Of a DNA stretch of 64,000 nucleotides, positions 22,856-33,545 are shown piece after piece (positions within the stretch are counted from its first letter, which is position 1; each line of letters starts with the position of its first letter). Source of the DNA: Bettongia penicillata ogilbyi (lineage: Eukaryota; Chordata; Mammalia; Diprotodontia; Potoroidae). Position numbers and translations under genes: made by a program. The stretch spans positions 5,760,058-5,824,057 of the forward strand of contig JAJHZJ010000121.1 in the NCBI GenBank assembly GCA_023548195.1, read 5' to 3'. The notes under the pieces were generated by a model. That model was given only the letters and a program-made list of their open reading frames with translations, did no database searches and was not told where the DNA came from.

Positions 22856-24239
22856 AAATTTAAATTTTATTAAATTAAAGGCATATTAAACATATGCTTT
22901 TCTTCTTTAATTGCTTATGATAGTTCCTTTTTGAAGGACATTGCTTTGCTTCTGACTTCAAGCTATATGCAATATGCAAGCATGACAATGCATTTCTTGA
23001 TGTGCAATACTCTCATATCCACACGTAATCTTTTGTAAAAAGGTATCACTCCCATCGAGTCAAAGAAGTAGTAGCATTCTTTTGCCTGGATTTTCAAACT
23101 TCTAAACCAGGGTTTATGTATTAAGTATAATCTTGTAAAGAAGTATTTTTTCTCCCCTTTCTTTCTGCTTGTCTATCTGTCTATCAATCTATCTATCAAT
23201 CATCTATCTATAGATGTGTCTGTGCCTAATTAAGATCTTTTTTCCCCTTTTATTTAATAATGATGAAAAGTAGGTTATATTAGGATTAGAGTTTTCATCC
23301 TAAGAGATTAAGTAAAACAAAGTTTGCCTTTCTAGCTAATTTCTATGTCAAGGATTTATGATTCCAAAAGAACACATTCCTGATCTGTAGGACAATCAAG
23401 GAGCAGTCTGGAAAAAGAAAAGAATGTTTCAAAATCACAGATTAAACACACAAAATATTCTGTTTTACCAAAGATGAAAACGTTAAGGAAAAAAATCCTC
23501 ATAGCTCAGATAAACTCTTTGAAAACTTGTGAAGAGAAAGTCATAGAAATAATTCACATTGTGCTTTAGTGATTTTTTAAAGATGCAAGACCACAGTGAC
23601 TAATTTATGTAACTGGGACTGCCTGGTGAAGAGATCAAAGTGTGGAATTCCCTCAAACAAGAATCCCTAGAGAAGGGGAACCCCTCTGAGTCACCTACAT
23701 TGCAGGCTGATGCTTATTTTGGGTCCTCTGGTATTTTCAAAGGCATGAAAGCCCCTTCTTTTCCTCACTGGCAGCAGTTCGGAGTGTTGCCCTGCAGTAA
23801 TGACTGCAATGCTCAATGGCATGGAACCAAAATAGAAAATTTCTGGCCCCACAGAAATAAATCAATAGAAGAATCAGAAGCAAGGTCCCTGGGACAGCCC
23901 ACTTTCTATTTGTAAAGTCTGGGACCCTGGTGACTTCGTGGGGTTTGAGAGACTGCTCTGGGGTTTGGTAATTGGATTTGATTTGGTCAAACGTTGCTAA
24001 TTTCTGGCCACTTTAATTCTGAACCTCATCATGTATAGAAAAGCCATTTTATGTAGCGAACAAGGCCAAGTGCTCTTGGTGGTGACAATAACAAAGGATG
24101 ATGTCAATCAGTCAAGTACACACATGTATAAAGCAGTAAATCCCTCCAATACCTTCACTCTCTGTGACCATTGAATTAACTGAGAGGATAAAATTAACTT
24201 GGGTTTCTATGAAACCACCTCAATAGAATGAATAGCAGA
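22856..24239. other. Repeat-poor unique block
   Basis: A (TCTA)n run occupies 23167-23212. From 23600 to 24010 the sequence is relatively GC-rich for this window and holds a 91-residue plus frame (23640-23915) without a recognisable domain or splice context. I would not call it a gene, though a conserved non-coding element is possible. Confidence 0.35.
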
Positions 24240-24432
24240 AACTATTAAAATTGTTAGAACTCAGAGCAAGAAGAGACCTTAGAAGTCATTTAGAATAATC
24301 CTTTCATTTTATAAATGGGGAAACTGAGGCTCAGGTTGAGAATAATTTGCCCAACATTGCAAGAAAGTACATATCAGAGAGGATTTGAAACCAAATTTTC
24401 CAACTCCAGAACCACTCTTCTTTCTGCTGCCT
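24240..24432 (-). mobile_element. MIR-type SINE
   Basis: On the plus strand: GAGCAAGAAGAGACCTTAGA (24265), TTTTATAAATGGGGAAACTG (24307), GGATTTGAAACCAAATTTTC (24381) and CTTTCTGCTGCC. This is the reversed order of tail, CORE, box B and head. Confidence 0.78.
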
Positions 24433-25083
24433 AGACTCAATGACCATTAGCAAAAAGATGCTTTTCAGCAGATGTAGCTTCTGGTGTACAAAAGCCAACT
24501 TAGTCGGTTTTAAAACTGTTTTTAAAGGGGTTAAGCCTCTAGAAAGTAGAATTCTACTTGACAGATGGTTGAGTTATATCGCACTAACAACCTTCCAGTT
24601 ATGCAACTTTTAAATACCATACTCTAGATACTCAATAGGTTAAATTTGGCTGCAGCAGAATAATTTCTTCAGTAACTATTTTAACCTGTTTTTTAAAGAC
24701 ACTGTCTTTTGAATTCATAGACAATGCATTGACAAATCTTTTGGAGCCCCATCTCTTATATGAAAGGCATTAAATTCAAGGAGAAAAAGCATGTATCGTT
24801 CCCTCTTTCCTGCTTTCTGCCAAAAATCAGACAGCACCTCATTTTCAAGATATACTACCTTGGGGTGTTGGGGATGTGGTAGAGGAGGACAATAACTACA
24901 TAAATTGATTGAATTCATTAAGAACATATTGGAACTGAAAAAATGTGGTCTGTAATACTCTACTGTGAAAGTTTTCTGGGTCTTTACATAGTGAAAACCA
25001 CAATGCACAGAAAATTATTTAACATATCACATTCTTCCTTATGTCACCATGTTAAATACCTATTTGGTGACCCAAATGTGGTC
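24433..25083. other. Unique DNA
   Basis: No repeat recognised. The 97-residue minus frame at 24715-25008 contains no motif I recognise and is probably chance. Confidence 0.35.
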
Positions 25084-25296
25084 ATCCATGCCATACTATT
25101 AATATATGGAACATATAACCAAGGGATCATCTTAATACACTAATTAGTGAATACAATTCAGTACCAAAATTTAGCTATTCTATACATTCAGTAAAGCATT
25201 AGCTAAACACTTAAAATAGACAGTCCTACCAAGCATTATCTTTCTGTTGAAGATAATAAAGAACCATCAAGGGGGCATAGTGGATAAAACTATGGT
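25084..25296 (+). repeat. Inverted repeat, left arm (213 bp)
   Basis: This arm is the reverse complement of 26055-26267 over all 213 bases with no gaps and one difference (T at 25105, pairing with G at 26246). Its inner end (from 25271) carries the first 26 bases of a SINE head (GGGGGCATAGTGGATAAAAC) that stops abruptly after 25296. This arm is therefore the derived copy. Similarity ends sharply at both sides. Confidence 0.95.
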
Positions 25297-25892
25297 GGTA
25301 ACTATGAGTGTCACATTTCATTCACCTAAATCTTCATCAAACCATTCCTCTTCTTGTCATAATATCCCCAAGGATCATTTTCATCCCAGTCAATGAGTCA
25401 TAATATGGTAGACTGCCCATTAAGCTTCAGGGAATATGTTAATATTGTGTCAAACACACACCCAGACTTCAGCCTCTGGCCTTCATTTCAGTTGTGAAAA
25501 GGTCTTAAGGCCATCTTTCCAAGCACCAGCCTCCATTTTTCTTTTCCATCACAAAGAAACCGAAGTACAGAGTAACAGTTGCACTTAAAACTAGGAAGGT
25601 GAAACCTGGATGGAGATTGATGAACCTGTTTGGTTGGGGATTATGAGTAAGTGAAGGAAAGGGGAAAAGTCAGGAAGAAGATAGCAGGAACGAGTAGCCA
25701 CCATCATTGCATAACATCCAATGTGACAAATTAGAAGTTATTCCTCACCTATTAGTGGTTTTCAGCAGTGGATAATAATGTCAACAGTAACGAACAACAA
25801 ACACTTCAAATATAATATACTGCCTAGTGACATAAGGTCATTCATTGTGCAAAGAAAGGTTGCCAGGCATCCTCTAGAGTACACGTGGGCAT
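25297..25892. other. Spacer of the inverted repeat, unique part
   Basis: Unique sequence with no gene. The total spacer between the two arms is 758 bp (25297-26054) and includes most of a SINE at its right end. Confidence 0.5.
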
Positions 25893-26080
25893 AATTAATA
25901 AAAATAGTTAACATTTATGGGTCGCTTTCGGTTGTAAAACGTATTTTTCCATATGCTATCTCATTTCATCCCCACAACAATCATGAGACGGAAGTGTCAC
26001 ACAGGTTAGTAAAAGGGTCTGAGCAGAATCTGAACTTAGGTTTTCCTATTTCAAACCATAGTTTTATCCACTATGCCCCC
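25893..26080 (-). mobile_element. MIR-type SINE spanning the inner end of the right inverted-repeat arm
   Basis: Reversed order on the plus strand: tail AATAGTTAACATTTATGGGT (25903), CTATCTCATTTCATCCCCAC, GAATCTGAACTTAGGTTTTC (26026, box B), and the head GTTTTATCCACTATGCCCCC ending at 26080. The SINE runs without a break through the arm boundary at 26054/26055, so the right arm is the original locus. Confidence 0.85.
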
Positions 26081-26267
26081 TTGATGGTTCTTTATTATCT
26101 TCAACAGAAAGATAATGCTTGGTAGGACTGTCTATTTTAAGTGTTTAGCTAATGCTTTACTGAATGTATAGAATAGCTAAATTTTGGTACTGAATTGTAT
26201 TCACTAATTAGTGTATTAAGATGATCCCTTGGTTATATGTTCCATGTATTAATAGTATGGCATGGAT
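26055..26267 (-). repeat. Inverted repeat, right arm (213 bp)
   Basis: Partner of 25084-25296, 212 of 213 bases identical when reverse-complemented. It contains the 5' head of the SINE at 25893-26080 plus flanking unique DNA. RNA transcribed through both arms could fold into a stem of about 213 bp with a 758-nt loop. Confidence 0.95.
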
Positions 26268-27617
26268 AAATAAAATTCAAAAAGAGTCAAAGAACCTCAT
26301 TTTTCTACTATTTAAACTTCCTTCTCCTCCATTGACTCCCTTGATAATAGAGATTAATACTTCATAGTATCAAAATTGATCAGTTTGTGTTTTGGCTGTT
26401 GCATTTTCCAGCTCATCCTCTTCACGCTAAAGATATTAATGAACAAAAGGGAAGGAGCCCAAAGAAGGAAAAGGCAGAAGTATGAATAATTCCCAATGTA
26501 CATAATCATTCCCTAAATAATCAAGATTTGGCGGCATGAGGGAAATAAAAAAGCTCTGAATTCCTTAGACTCGTCAGCTTGTTATTTTTCTTTACATATT
26601 CACTTGAGCTTGAATTACATTAACATTTTATTGGGGATAAAAACTACCCCACTAAAACTGTCTGGAATTCGGTGCTGCAAACATTCCTGCATCTTAATTC
26701 CCCTTATCCCATTTCTCCATGGCCCTGGCTATTTTGTTTTCTTCAGACAACAGGAAGTCTCCCATTTTGTGGGCAGGGGCTGTCTTTGCTTCACTTACCT
26801 TCATTTTGCAGGTCTTTCGTGGCCAGTATTTAAGGACATTCTGGAGGCACAGTTTAAAATAAAAAATTCTAAATAGCTGGATCATGGGGCATTGATAACT
26901 TTGCAAAGGTTTTTAATGAACTTTAGCATCCTCCTCTGCTTTTATTTCTGCTGGTTTTATGAGTGTCTCTCCACTACTTTCAGGTATAACAGGAATTAAT
27001 AAAGGTGGTAGGTAAAAAAGAAATATATAAAAAGAAAAAATAAGCACTTTTGTGGTAGAACTGGTAAAATCTAAATTTGAAAACAGACTGCATATGCCAA
27101 TTATATGCAGAGATTCGCTCAGCTGGAGCTGCCAGCCTATGCAAGTTTCCAAATGAAACACGTCCAGACACTTTAAAATGTTGGAGCAGGGTACAGGGGC
27201 CACTACAACATAAATGGTAGAGTGCCTGAAATGAATGGTCCTCCCTCCCTCTCAAGCTGAAACAGAGAGCAGTAGTCACTCAGTAGCAAATACAAAGAAA
27301 AGTTGGCAGGGTTTTTTTTCTAGTAATGATGTATAACTGTCACTCCCTACACCCAAATCTGGAAAAGTCCTTAAGGGTAAGATGAATGCCAATTTCCCCT
27401 CTGGAATTCCCACATTGAGAATGAATTTTTCTGAATAGGAATTGACTGAGTACTCACACAGGTCTGCTATTTCCATCCAGTCTCAGACCCCAATATTTGC
27501 TATACATACCATCTAGCCACCTATATTTATAAATTTTTTATAATACACACATTTTTTTAAAGTACACTCATTCTGCTCTTGCTCTGGGAATCTTAAACAA
27601 AACAATAATACTATTGC
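26268..27617. other. Repeat-free unique block, candidate conserved non-coding region
   Basis: About 1.3 kb lacks recognisable repeats. From 26590 to 27480 stop codons are sparse on both strands, giving five overlapping frames of 66-99 residues, none with a domain. It contains TGCATATGCCAATTATATGC (27090), GATTCGCTCAGCTGGAGCTG (27111) and TTCTAAATAGCTGG (26867). This suggests, but does not prove, regulatory constraint. Confidence 0.35.
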
Positions 27618-27702
27618 TTCCCTTTGCCTGGAACATTCTCCCTCCTCTACTCTGACTACTCAAGTCCCTGGTTGTTTTTAAGTGCCAAATAAAATTTCCT
27701 CT
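27618..27702 (+). mobile_element. L2 LINE 3' region, left part of a split copy
   Basis: TCCCTTTGCCTGGAACATTC (27618) and CTCAAGTCCCTGG, ending AAATAAAATTTCCTC, are the L2 blocks directly before the CACCTTCTACAAGAAGCC block found at 28110. The short element at 27703-28104 separates them. Confidence 0.75.
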
Positions 27703-28104
27703 TTTGTTTTGATGGCTCAGAGTGAATGTAAATAGCAGTTGTATCGGTTCTGATGAGAAGCTCTAAGGGTCTTCCCCTCCCAGACTGATTCTTTTACGAA
27801 GGCGAACCAGGTCATCTTCTGCTTAAATTCTTAAATTCTTACCTAGAGTGGGCATTGCCTCAGACAAACTGACCTCTGGGAAAGACCTTAGCTCAAAAAA
27901 CCAGGGTCTCCCACTACATCCAGAGCTATCTCCAGTCATCAACCTAGGACTTGCTACTGTACTCAGAATGACTCTGGAGGAGAGAGTGAGGCTGATGACT
28001 CTAGACAGTCCTGCCTCACTTACATCAAATTAATTCACTTGCAAGTCCAGACATCGCCCTTCGGATGGCATTGGTCCTCTTCAAGAATGAAGGACAAACA
28101 CCAA
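27703..28104 (+). mobile_element. RTE-tailed short retroelement (SINE-like), copy 1
   Basis: It begins near GATGGCTCAGAGTGAATGTA (27711). Blocks shared with 54148-54555 are GGTCTTCCCCTCCCAGACTG (27769), GAAAGACCTTAGCTCAAAAA (27880), TCTCCCACTACATCCAGAGC, ATGACTCTGGAGGAGAGAGT (27968), and GGTCCTCTTCAAGAATGAAGGAC (28072-28094). The last block is the reverse complement of the 3' end of the RTE fragment at 51716-52112, so the family probably relied on RTE enzymes. The 61- and 84-residue frames over it are not genes. Confidence 0.72.
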
Positions 28105-28322
28105 AATCCCACCTTCTACAAGAAGCCTTCCAGAACACTTGGATTCCAGTGCCTTCCTTCTGTTAATTCTGCCTTGCTTTGTATATACTTGCCTGCATGT
28201 TGTCTCACATTAGATTGTAAACTCCTTGATGACACAGATTGTCTTTTGCCTCTTTTTGTATCCTCAAGGCTTAGCACAGTATCTGGTAGTTAAAAAATTT
28301 TTATTGATTGAGTGATGGGAAA
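28105..28322 (+). mobile_element. L2 LINE 3' end, right part of a split copy
   Basis: CCACCTTCTACAAGAAGCCT (28109), AGTGCCTTCCTTCTGTTAAT, TTAGATTGTAAACTCCTTGA (28210), CTTAGCACAGTATCTGGTAG and TTATTGATTGAG complete the L2 started at 27618. Confidence 0.85.
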
Positions 28323-28394
28323 ATTTATGGCAGTTGACTTATCAACTCATTTTCAGCTCACAATGTTTTTTACCTGGCTAGCATATGGAGAGAT

Positions 28395-28585
28395 AAATTA
28401 TCTTCCTCATTAGAAAATAATTTCCTTGAAAGCAAGAATGAATGAAATATGTGCCTTTTTCATTCATTTGTTATCAGGAATTATTCGTTCTATATTTTCA
28501 TCTTCCTTTCCAACCACCATTCTTGGTACATAACAAGCACATAATAAATGCTTTTCATTTATTCATTCACTCATCAGTGAAAATT
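28395..28585 (+). mobile_element. L2 LINE tail fragment
   Basis: AATTTCCTTGAAAGCAAGAA (28420) and GGTACATAACAAGCACATAATAAATGC-type sequence ending in CATTCACTCATC follow the L2 terminal order. Confidence 0.6.
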
Positions 28586-28709
28586 TATTGAATGTTTGCA
28601 ATAAGCCACAGCTGACCAAGGGTCTCCATAGTGAAAAGCTGTATAAAATTTATCTCATTTCAGGATGAAGTATTATTTCCCTTGAGAGAATATATGGAAT
28701 CTAGCCCAT

Positions 28710-28835
28710 AGGTAAACACATACACACATATGTATATGTAGATATATGCACATGCACATACATATATGTGCATGCATGTCCATGTATGTATATGTGTGTA
28801 TATATGTATGTATATATATACACACAAATGTCTCT
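28710..28835. repeat. Compound ATAC/GTAT/AT microsatellite
   Basis: Alternating ACAC, GTAT and AT units form repeated inverted segments. The 88-residue minus frame here is microsatellite-encoded (Tyr/His/Thr). Confidence 0.88.
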
Positions 28836-28884
28836 CTATATAAAATTCTCACTAATTTGTTATTTGGATAAATGGGTATAGTAA

Positions 28885-29090
28885 TAATGACAACAGATGC
28901 ATTTAACACTTTAATATTTAAAAAATGTTTTCTACACATTATCTAATTTTAACCTTTCCAAAACTCTGTGAAATAGTTAAGTTGCTACTGATATTTTTAT
29001 CCTCTATTTATAGATAAGGGAACTAAAGTTTAAAGGAATTGAGTGATATGTACACTCTATCCAATATGCCATGCTAATCTAATGTTCTAG
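28885..29090 (-). mobile_element. MIR-type SINE
   Basis: TTTTCTACACATTATCTAAT (28928), CCAAAACTCTGTGAAATAGT, TATTTATAGATAAGGGAACT (29005), and head-side CTCTATCCAATATGCCATGC (29055). Box B is deleted. Confidence 0.65.
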
Positions 29091-29864
29091 TCCTCTACAT
29101 GGAACTCTTCTAATGGAAGTAATAGAGGGACAATTTGAATGCTGATTTTTTTTCTGCACAAAGATAGTTGCTTGAAAAGGTAGACAAAAGAATAATTTTG
29201 CACTGCTTATAATTCTCTAAAGGCTTCTATATGCAGAAGACATGCTACTAATTGCACTAAGCAATTAGAAAGCTCCCTTGCTAAAATCCCTTGAAGCATA
29301 AAAGTGATTGATGCAGCATCCACAGTAGAAAGACAAAGTGGATGAAACATCATATTGGTCAGACTATAAAAAGCAGCTAGTCAATAGCCTGTCAAGATAG
29401 CTCATCTATTGAAATTCTGATGATCTATCTATCTATATCTCTCTGGTTGTCTCTCTGCCTGTCTATCCATCCATCCATCCATTCATCCATCTCAAGCTTC
29501 ATGTTGCAGATGAGCAATTAAATAGACCCAGAATTAAAGAGAAAAGCATTTTATCACATTTGATAAATCATGCAAGGTTTAGAATGACCCAAAAGGACTT
29601 ACTGCTCCCCAAAAGTCTCATTCCTTAATTTTCTCATTGGTGTTATCAAACTAAAAATCATGGGTTCCAATCATCTCAGAAGAATAAAAATTGCAAATAA
29701 CACAAAGGTTATTCAAAGGTACATAGATCGCATAATGTATAAGTCAGCTTGGAATATATTCTTAAGGATATGTTTGGTGAAGAAAGTGAAAGAATGAGAG
29801 ATGGCAAATAAACAGGCTATATGGTAAACTGTGATTTTGGAGGGAAAGAGAAAACACGAAAACT
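29091..29864. other. Unique DNA with (TCTA)n(TCCA)n microsatellite
   Basis: Tetranucleotide repeat at 29422-29492 moves from ATCT to TCTG to ATCC. The remainder is unrecognised. Confidence 0.45.
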
Positions 29865-30670
29865 TTCCTTTAGCAAATGCAATTTGAATTGAGTCTTTGA
29901 AAGAAGTCAGATAAATATATAGGAGGATTTGAGGAGCAATGGCAGTCCGGAAATGAAGAATAGCCAGTGGAGTTTATGGAGTTGGAAGATTGGGAGTTGG
30001 GAAATGTATTATTGTATATGAGGGAAACAAGTACAGTAGTGTTGACTTAGAGTGCATGGAGGGGAATAAAATGTAAAAAAACTGGAACAATAAGAAGGGA
30101 GCACTTTGTGAAGAACAACAAATGCCAAATAGAGGATTTTATATTTGATTATGAAGGCACTGAAGTTTAGACAAGATGCGCACTTTAGGAAATTCATTAG
30201 TTTATGGAGAATGGATTGTAATGGAGACTCTTGGGGGAGGCCAACTGGAAAACTATAGCAATGTATTGTGTTTGATATGATAAAGGACTATGCTAGAGAG
30301 TGGCTGGGTAAGTGGAAAAAAAGGGATAGGAAAGATCTTGTGTAGGTAAAATTGGCAAGATCTGGAAATAAATTGGACATGGAGAACAAGCATGAGAATG
30401 AAACCAAGTGTGACACTAAAATCATGAGTGTGGATGATTGGGACAATGGTGGTGTGCCCAAAGATATGTAGTACTGGACTCGGGTTTGACTGTAGGTATT
30501 GGAGATTTTAATGAGAATGAAAAGAAAATGCCATAAACAAATAGATCATTTTTTATTAACAGCAAAGAAGTTAAGAAGGAAGGAAATATCAAAGATGTTG
30601 AGGTCATCTAAACTAGAATCTTGGAGTTCATCAATATGAACATCACTTAGGATCATGTCCAACGTTTTGG
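29865..30670 (+). mobile_element. Old interspersed repeat, unnamed family, copy 3 (longest)
   Basis: In order: TTTGAATTGAGTCTTTGAAA (29882), AATGGCAGTCCGGAAATGAA, AAATGCCAAATAGAGGATTT (30120), CGCACTTTAGGAAATTCATT (30179), GAGAATGGATTGTAATGGAG (30208), GGCAAGATCTGGAAATAAAT (30353), and further blocks to about 30660. The pair of minus-strand frames inside (30009-30197, 30422-30607) are shadows of this non-coding repeat. Confidence 0.65.
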
Positions 30671-31632
30671 TCAAAACACAAAGGTCCTTACTTAGCCTGA
30701 GAATGTGAGATTTTTTAATGTCTTGGACTGAGAGCTGTTCCTTTCATTGGGGCTAAGTTAAAAATCAGGATAAAGGCATTATTTCATTACCTTTATTTCT
30801 GTGGACTGACTATTATGTGGCCACTCTCTTTATGCCATAAAAAATATTAAAACTCTTAATGTGGAGCCCAGAATTCTGCAGAGGAATTAAACAGAATAAA
30901 ATTTTTCACAGTTCGGGTGCTAATGTACCTAACATTAAAATACATTTTTACTTTTGCTTGTTTTCATGGTATGTTTCTCTTTTACTGTATAATGTAAAAG
31001 CTAATTCTTTGATCTATGGTTTGAGGAACTAGAGTCTTTGCATTTAAGGTTTCTGTAGGTTCGGGAGAGGATAAAGGAATTAATTTGGTTGTGGAAGCTT
31101 ATGTTCCCACAGCATATAAATTCTGTTCTCCCTGAGAGAACTCCTACAAGATGGAACCTAGGAGCCATGAACAATCTATATCATAAGCTCCATGCTAACA
31201 TCACACAGAATTTTCTGAGAAGCATCAGAGATGACCTTAAGCTACTCCGAGAATTTTAGAGATAAAAGATATGGGAAATGTCACTTAATCAGAGACTCCC
31301 ACTTGGCAAATGAGAAAACTAAGATTCTGGGGTCTCACTAATCAACCCATAGAACTAATGAGATGCTAAATTAGGATGAGAAAATAGCCTTTTAGTTAAG
31401 AACAATAAGGAACAAAAAGCACTTACTGTGTGTAGTGAACCACTCCTAGGGTAAAGATGGGGAAACACAAATTTTCTATAACTTTAGCTCTTGTATCATT
31501 AAATCAAGAGCTCTTCTCACTACTCCATATTCTTTATGCTACTAGGTACTTACTAGCACTTAAAGTATAGAAACAGTAACTTTGATAGTTTCCCTTAGTG
31601 TAGCTGTAAACAATTTTTCTTTTACCATGGAA
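30671..31632. other. Unique DNA
   Basis: No feature identified. A weak MIR-like stretch lies at 31265-31345 (CAAATGAGAAAACTAAGATT). Confidence 0.4.
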
Positions 31633-31885
31633 GGGCAGCTAGGTGACATGGTGGACTGAGTGCTAAACCTGGAGTCAGGAAGACCTGAGTTCAAATCCAG
31701 CCTCAGACAATTTACTAGCTGTGTGACCTGGGGCAAATCACTTTACTCTGTGTGTCTTGGTTTCCTCATCTGTAAAATGAGGGAGAAGGAAATGGCAAAC
31801 CACTCCAATATCTTTGCCAAGAAAACTCCAAATAAGGTCACAAAGAGTTAGACATGGACAAAAGACTGAATAGCAACCAACAAGG
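31633..31885 (+). mobile_element. MAR1-type SINE, full length and well preserved
   Basis: The best MAR1 of the window. The head GGGCAGCTAGGTGACATGGT (31633) is followed by a near-consensus RNA polymerase III box B GTTCAAATCC (31689-31698). Then come ACCTGGGGCAAATCACTTTA, GGAGAAGGAAATGGCAAACC (31782) and CAAAGAGTTAGACATGGAC (31841). It could be read as a tRNA pseudogene with a long tail. The 63-residue frame over it is not a gene. Confidence 0.93.
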
Positions 31886-31998
31886 ATTATTCCAAAAAGA
31901 GACTTGGCAGTAGGTAATCGAGCTCTTCAAAGGAAGGCACTGTATCTTTTTCCTTCTTGGTATGACATAGCACATTACATAGAGCCTTGCACACAGAA

Positions 31999-32460
31999 AA
32001 TTGTTTAAGTGGTGGCAAAGGACTGGAACTAAAGGGATGCCTGTCAACTGGGGAATGGTTAAACAAGTTATGGTATATGATTGTGATGGAACATTACTAT
32101 GCTATAAGAAATGATGAGCTGGTTGATTTTAGAAAAACATGGAAAGACTTGCATGAAATAATGGAAAGTAAAATGAGCATTGTATACTGCAACAGCCCTG
32201 CTATTGAAAGAACAACTGTGAACAACTCAAATTGCTTACAAAGGAATAGAAATTCACCTGCACAGAAAGAACTGATAAATAGAAGTCTGCTTAGAATGGT
32301 TTCACACACAAATACACACACACACACACACACACACACGCACGCACACATGTGCAAAGTAGAGGGGGACAATTCAGAACTTAAAATGTAATTAAATTAA
32401 AAAATGTTTAATAAATATTTAATTACATTAAACATTAGATTAAAAGAATGTCTCTTTTGA
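31999..32460 (+). pseudogene. L1 LINE ORF2 C-terminus and 3' UTR, 5'-truncated
   Basis: In the frame of the 134-residue plus ORF (31987-32391), the stretch WYMIVMEHYYAIRNDE (about 32070-32117) and the following DFRKTWKDLHEIM match the C-terminal part of L1 ORF2p, downstream of the reverse transcriptase. In the L1 family this segment reads as W-Y-x(3)-ME-YY-AI-K/R-N-D/E. An AC microsatellite (32310-32350) has expanded in the 3' UTR. The tail ends near 32460. The catalytic domains are absent, so it is inactive. Confidence 0.82.
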
Positions 32461-33545
32461 GAAAAAAAAAGTTTTACAAAAGGATAGACAATTATCTACC
32501 ATAAGTGAAATATTGCTTTTCGCAAGATGATCTTGCCTGAAGCATGAAAAGATTAACAGTGATTTCTTGAGGGCAGTTCTAGAGGGCAATGAACAAAAGG
32601 TCATCCCCCATCCTGTGGGATATGAAATTCTACAGTAAAATTGGAATCACTTCTCCATATCCAGGAGGGAACTGCTGGAGTACGATGGATGACTTCTGAA
32701 ACACTGGGAAAGGAGGTAATACAGCAAACCATCATATTCTCATCACTATTATTGGAAACTTCATTAACTTTTTAAACTATCTCCTGATGCCATATGACTC
32801 ACCAAGATCTAGGGAGGTTTCATTTAAAAGAACCTCAACCTAGGACACTAGATTTTTTTTTTTCTTTAGAGTATTTACACATTTAAAAACTTCCCTTGAA
32901 CACACATTGTATTACCCATCCTGGGCAGGGGGAATATTTGCACTCATAGGTCAGTTTGCCAGAAGGCAGCTGAATCTTTCTCCTCAGGATCATGGAGTAA
33001 ATCTGTGGGTCACTTGGGTTTTTAGATGAGCATTTAGGAAACCTCATCCATTATGTTCCCCATTGATTAACAAGAATACTTAATCAGCTTTTAGAAAAGA
33101 AGTGTTTATAGAGCTGATAGAATAAAAGTAGTTGATACAAAGAACCACCTCTCCAAAAGTCTGAGACGTACTGTCCCACAAATATACCTGGGTTCCATGC
33201 GGAGAATGACCACAAACTTAAAGAAAAGAACTTGTGAGGCAAATGTGTAGAGAAGCAGATGGGAAGAGCACCATGTAGCAAAGGAAAATGAGAGATTTCA
33301 TTCATTGTTTTCAGACCTTTGATTTCATTGATGTGAGGAAAAGTGATAAAGACAAGCTTTCACAATGTACGTAAATACATAAATAATATATACACAGATA
33401 TTATTCCTGTGATCTCATGGATATATGGAAGTCCTGGTAAGGAAGTCTTCTCTACAAGAGCAAGTTACCAAATGTTCCTAGTCTCAGAAAGTTTCCTGGA
33501 TGTTGAGATGGTAGGAACTTGTTCAGGGTAATACACCATGAGACT
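32461..33545. other. Unique DNA
   Basis: No repeat or gene recognised. A T-rich run lies at 32852-32867. The 73-, 62- and 66-residue frames in 33084-33719 have no domain, and the last one overlaps a MITE. Confidence 0.4.

Noticed and set aside
29422..29492. Regularly repeated short units, CRISPR-like at first sight
   Set aside because: Tetranucleotide microsatellite without spacers, in a mammalian genome.
31689..31698. RNA polymerase III box B, possible tRNA gene
   Set aside because: It belongs to the tRNA-derived head of a MAR1 SINE. No cloverleaf with anticodon stem and acceptor end is preserved. The same applies to all other MAR1/MIR heads.
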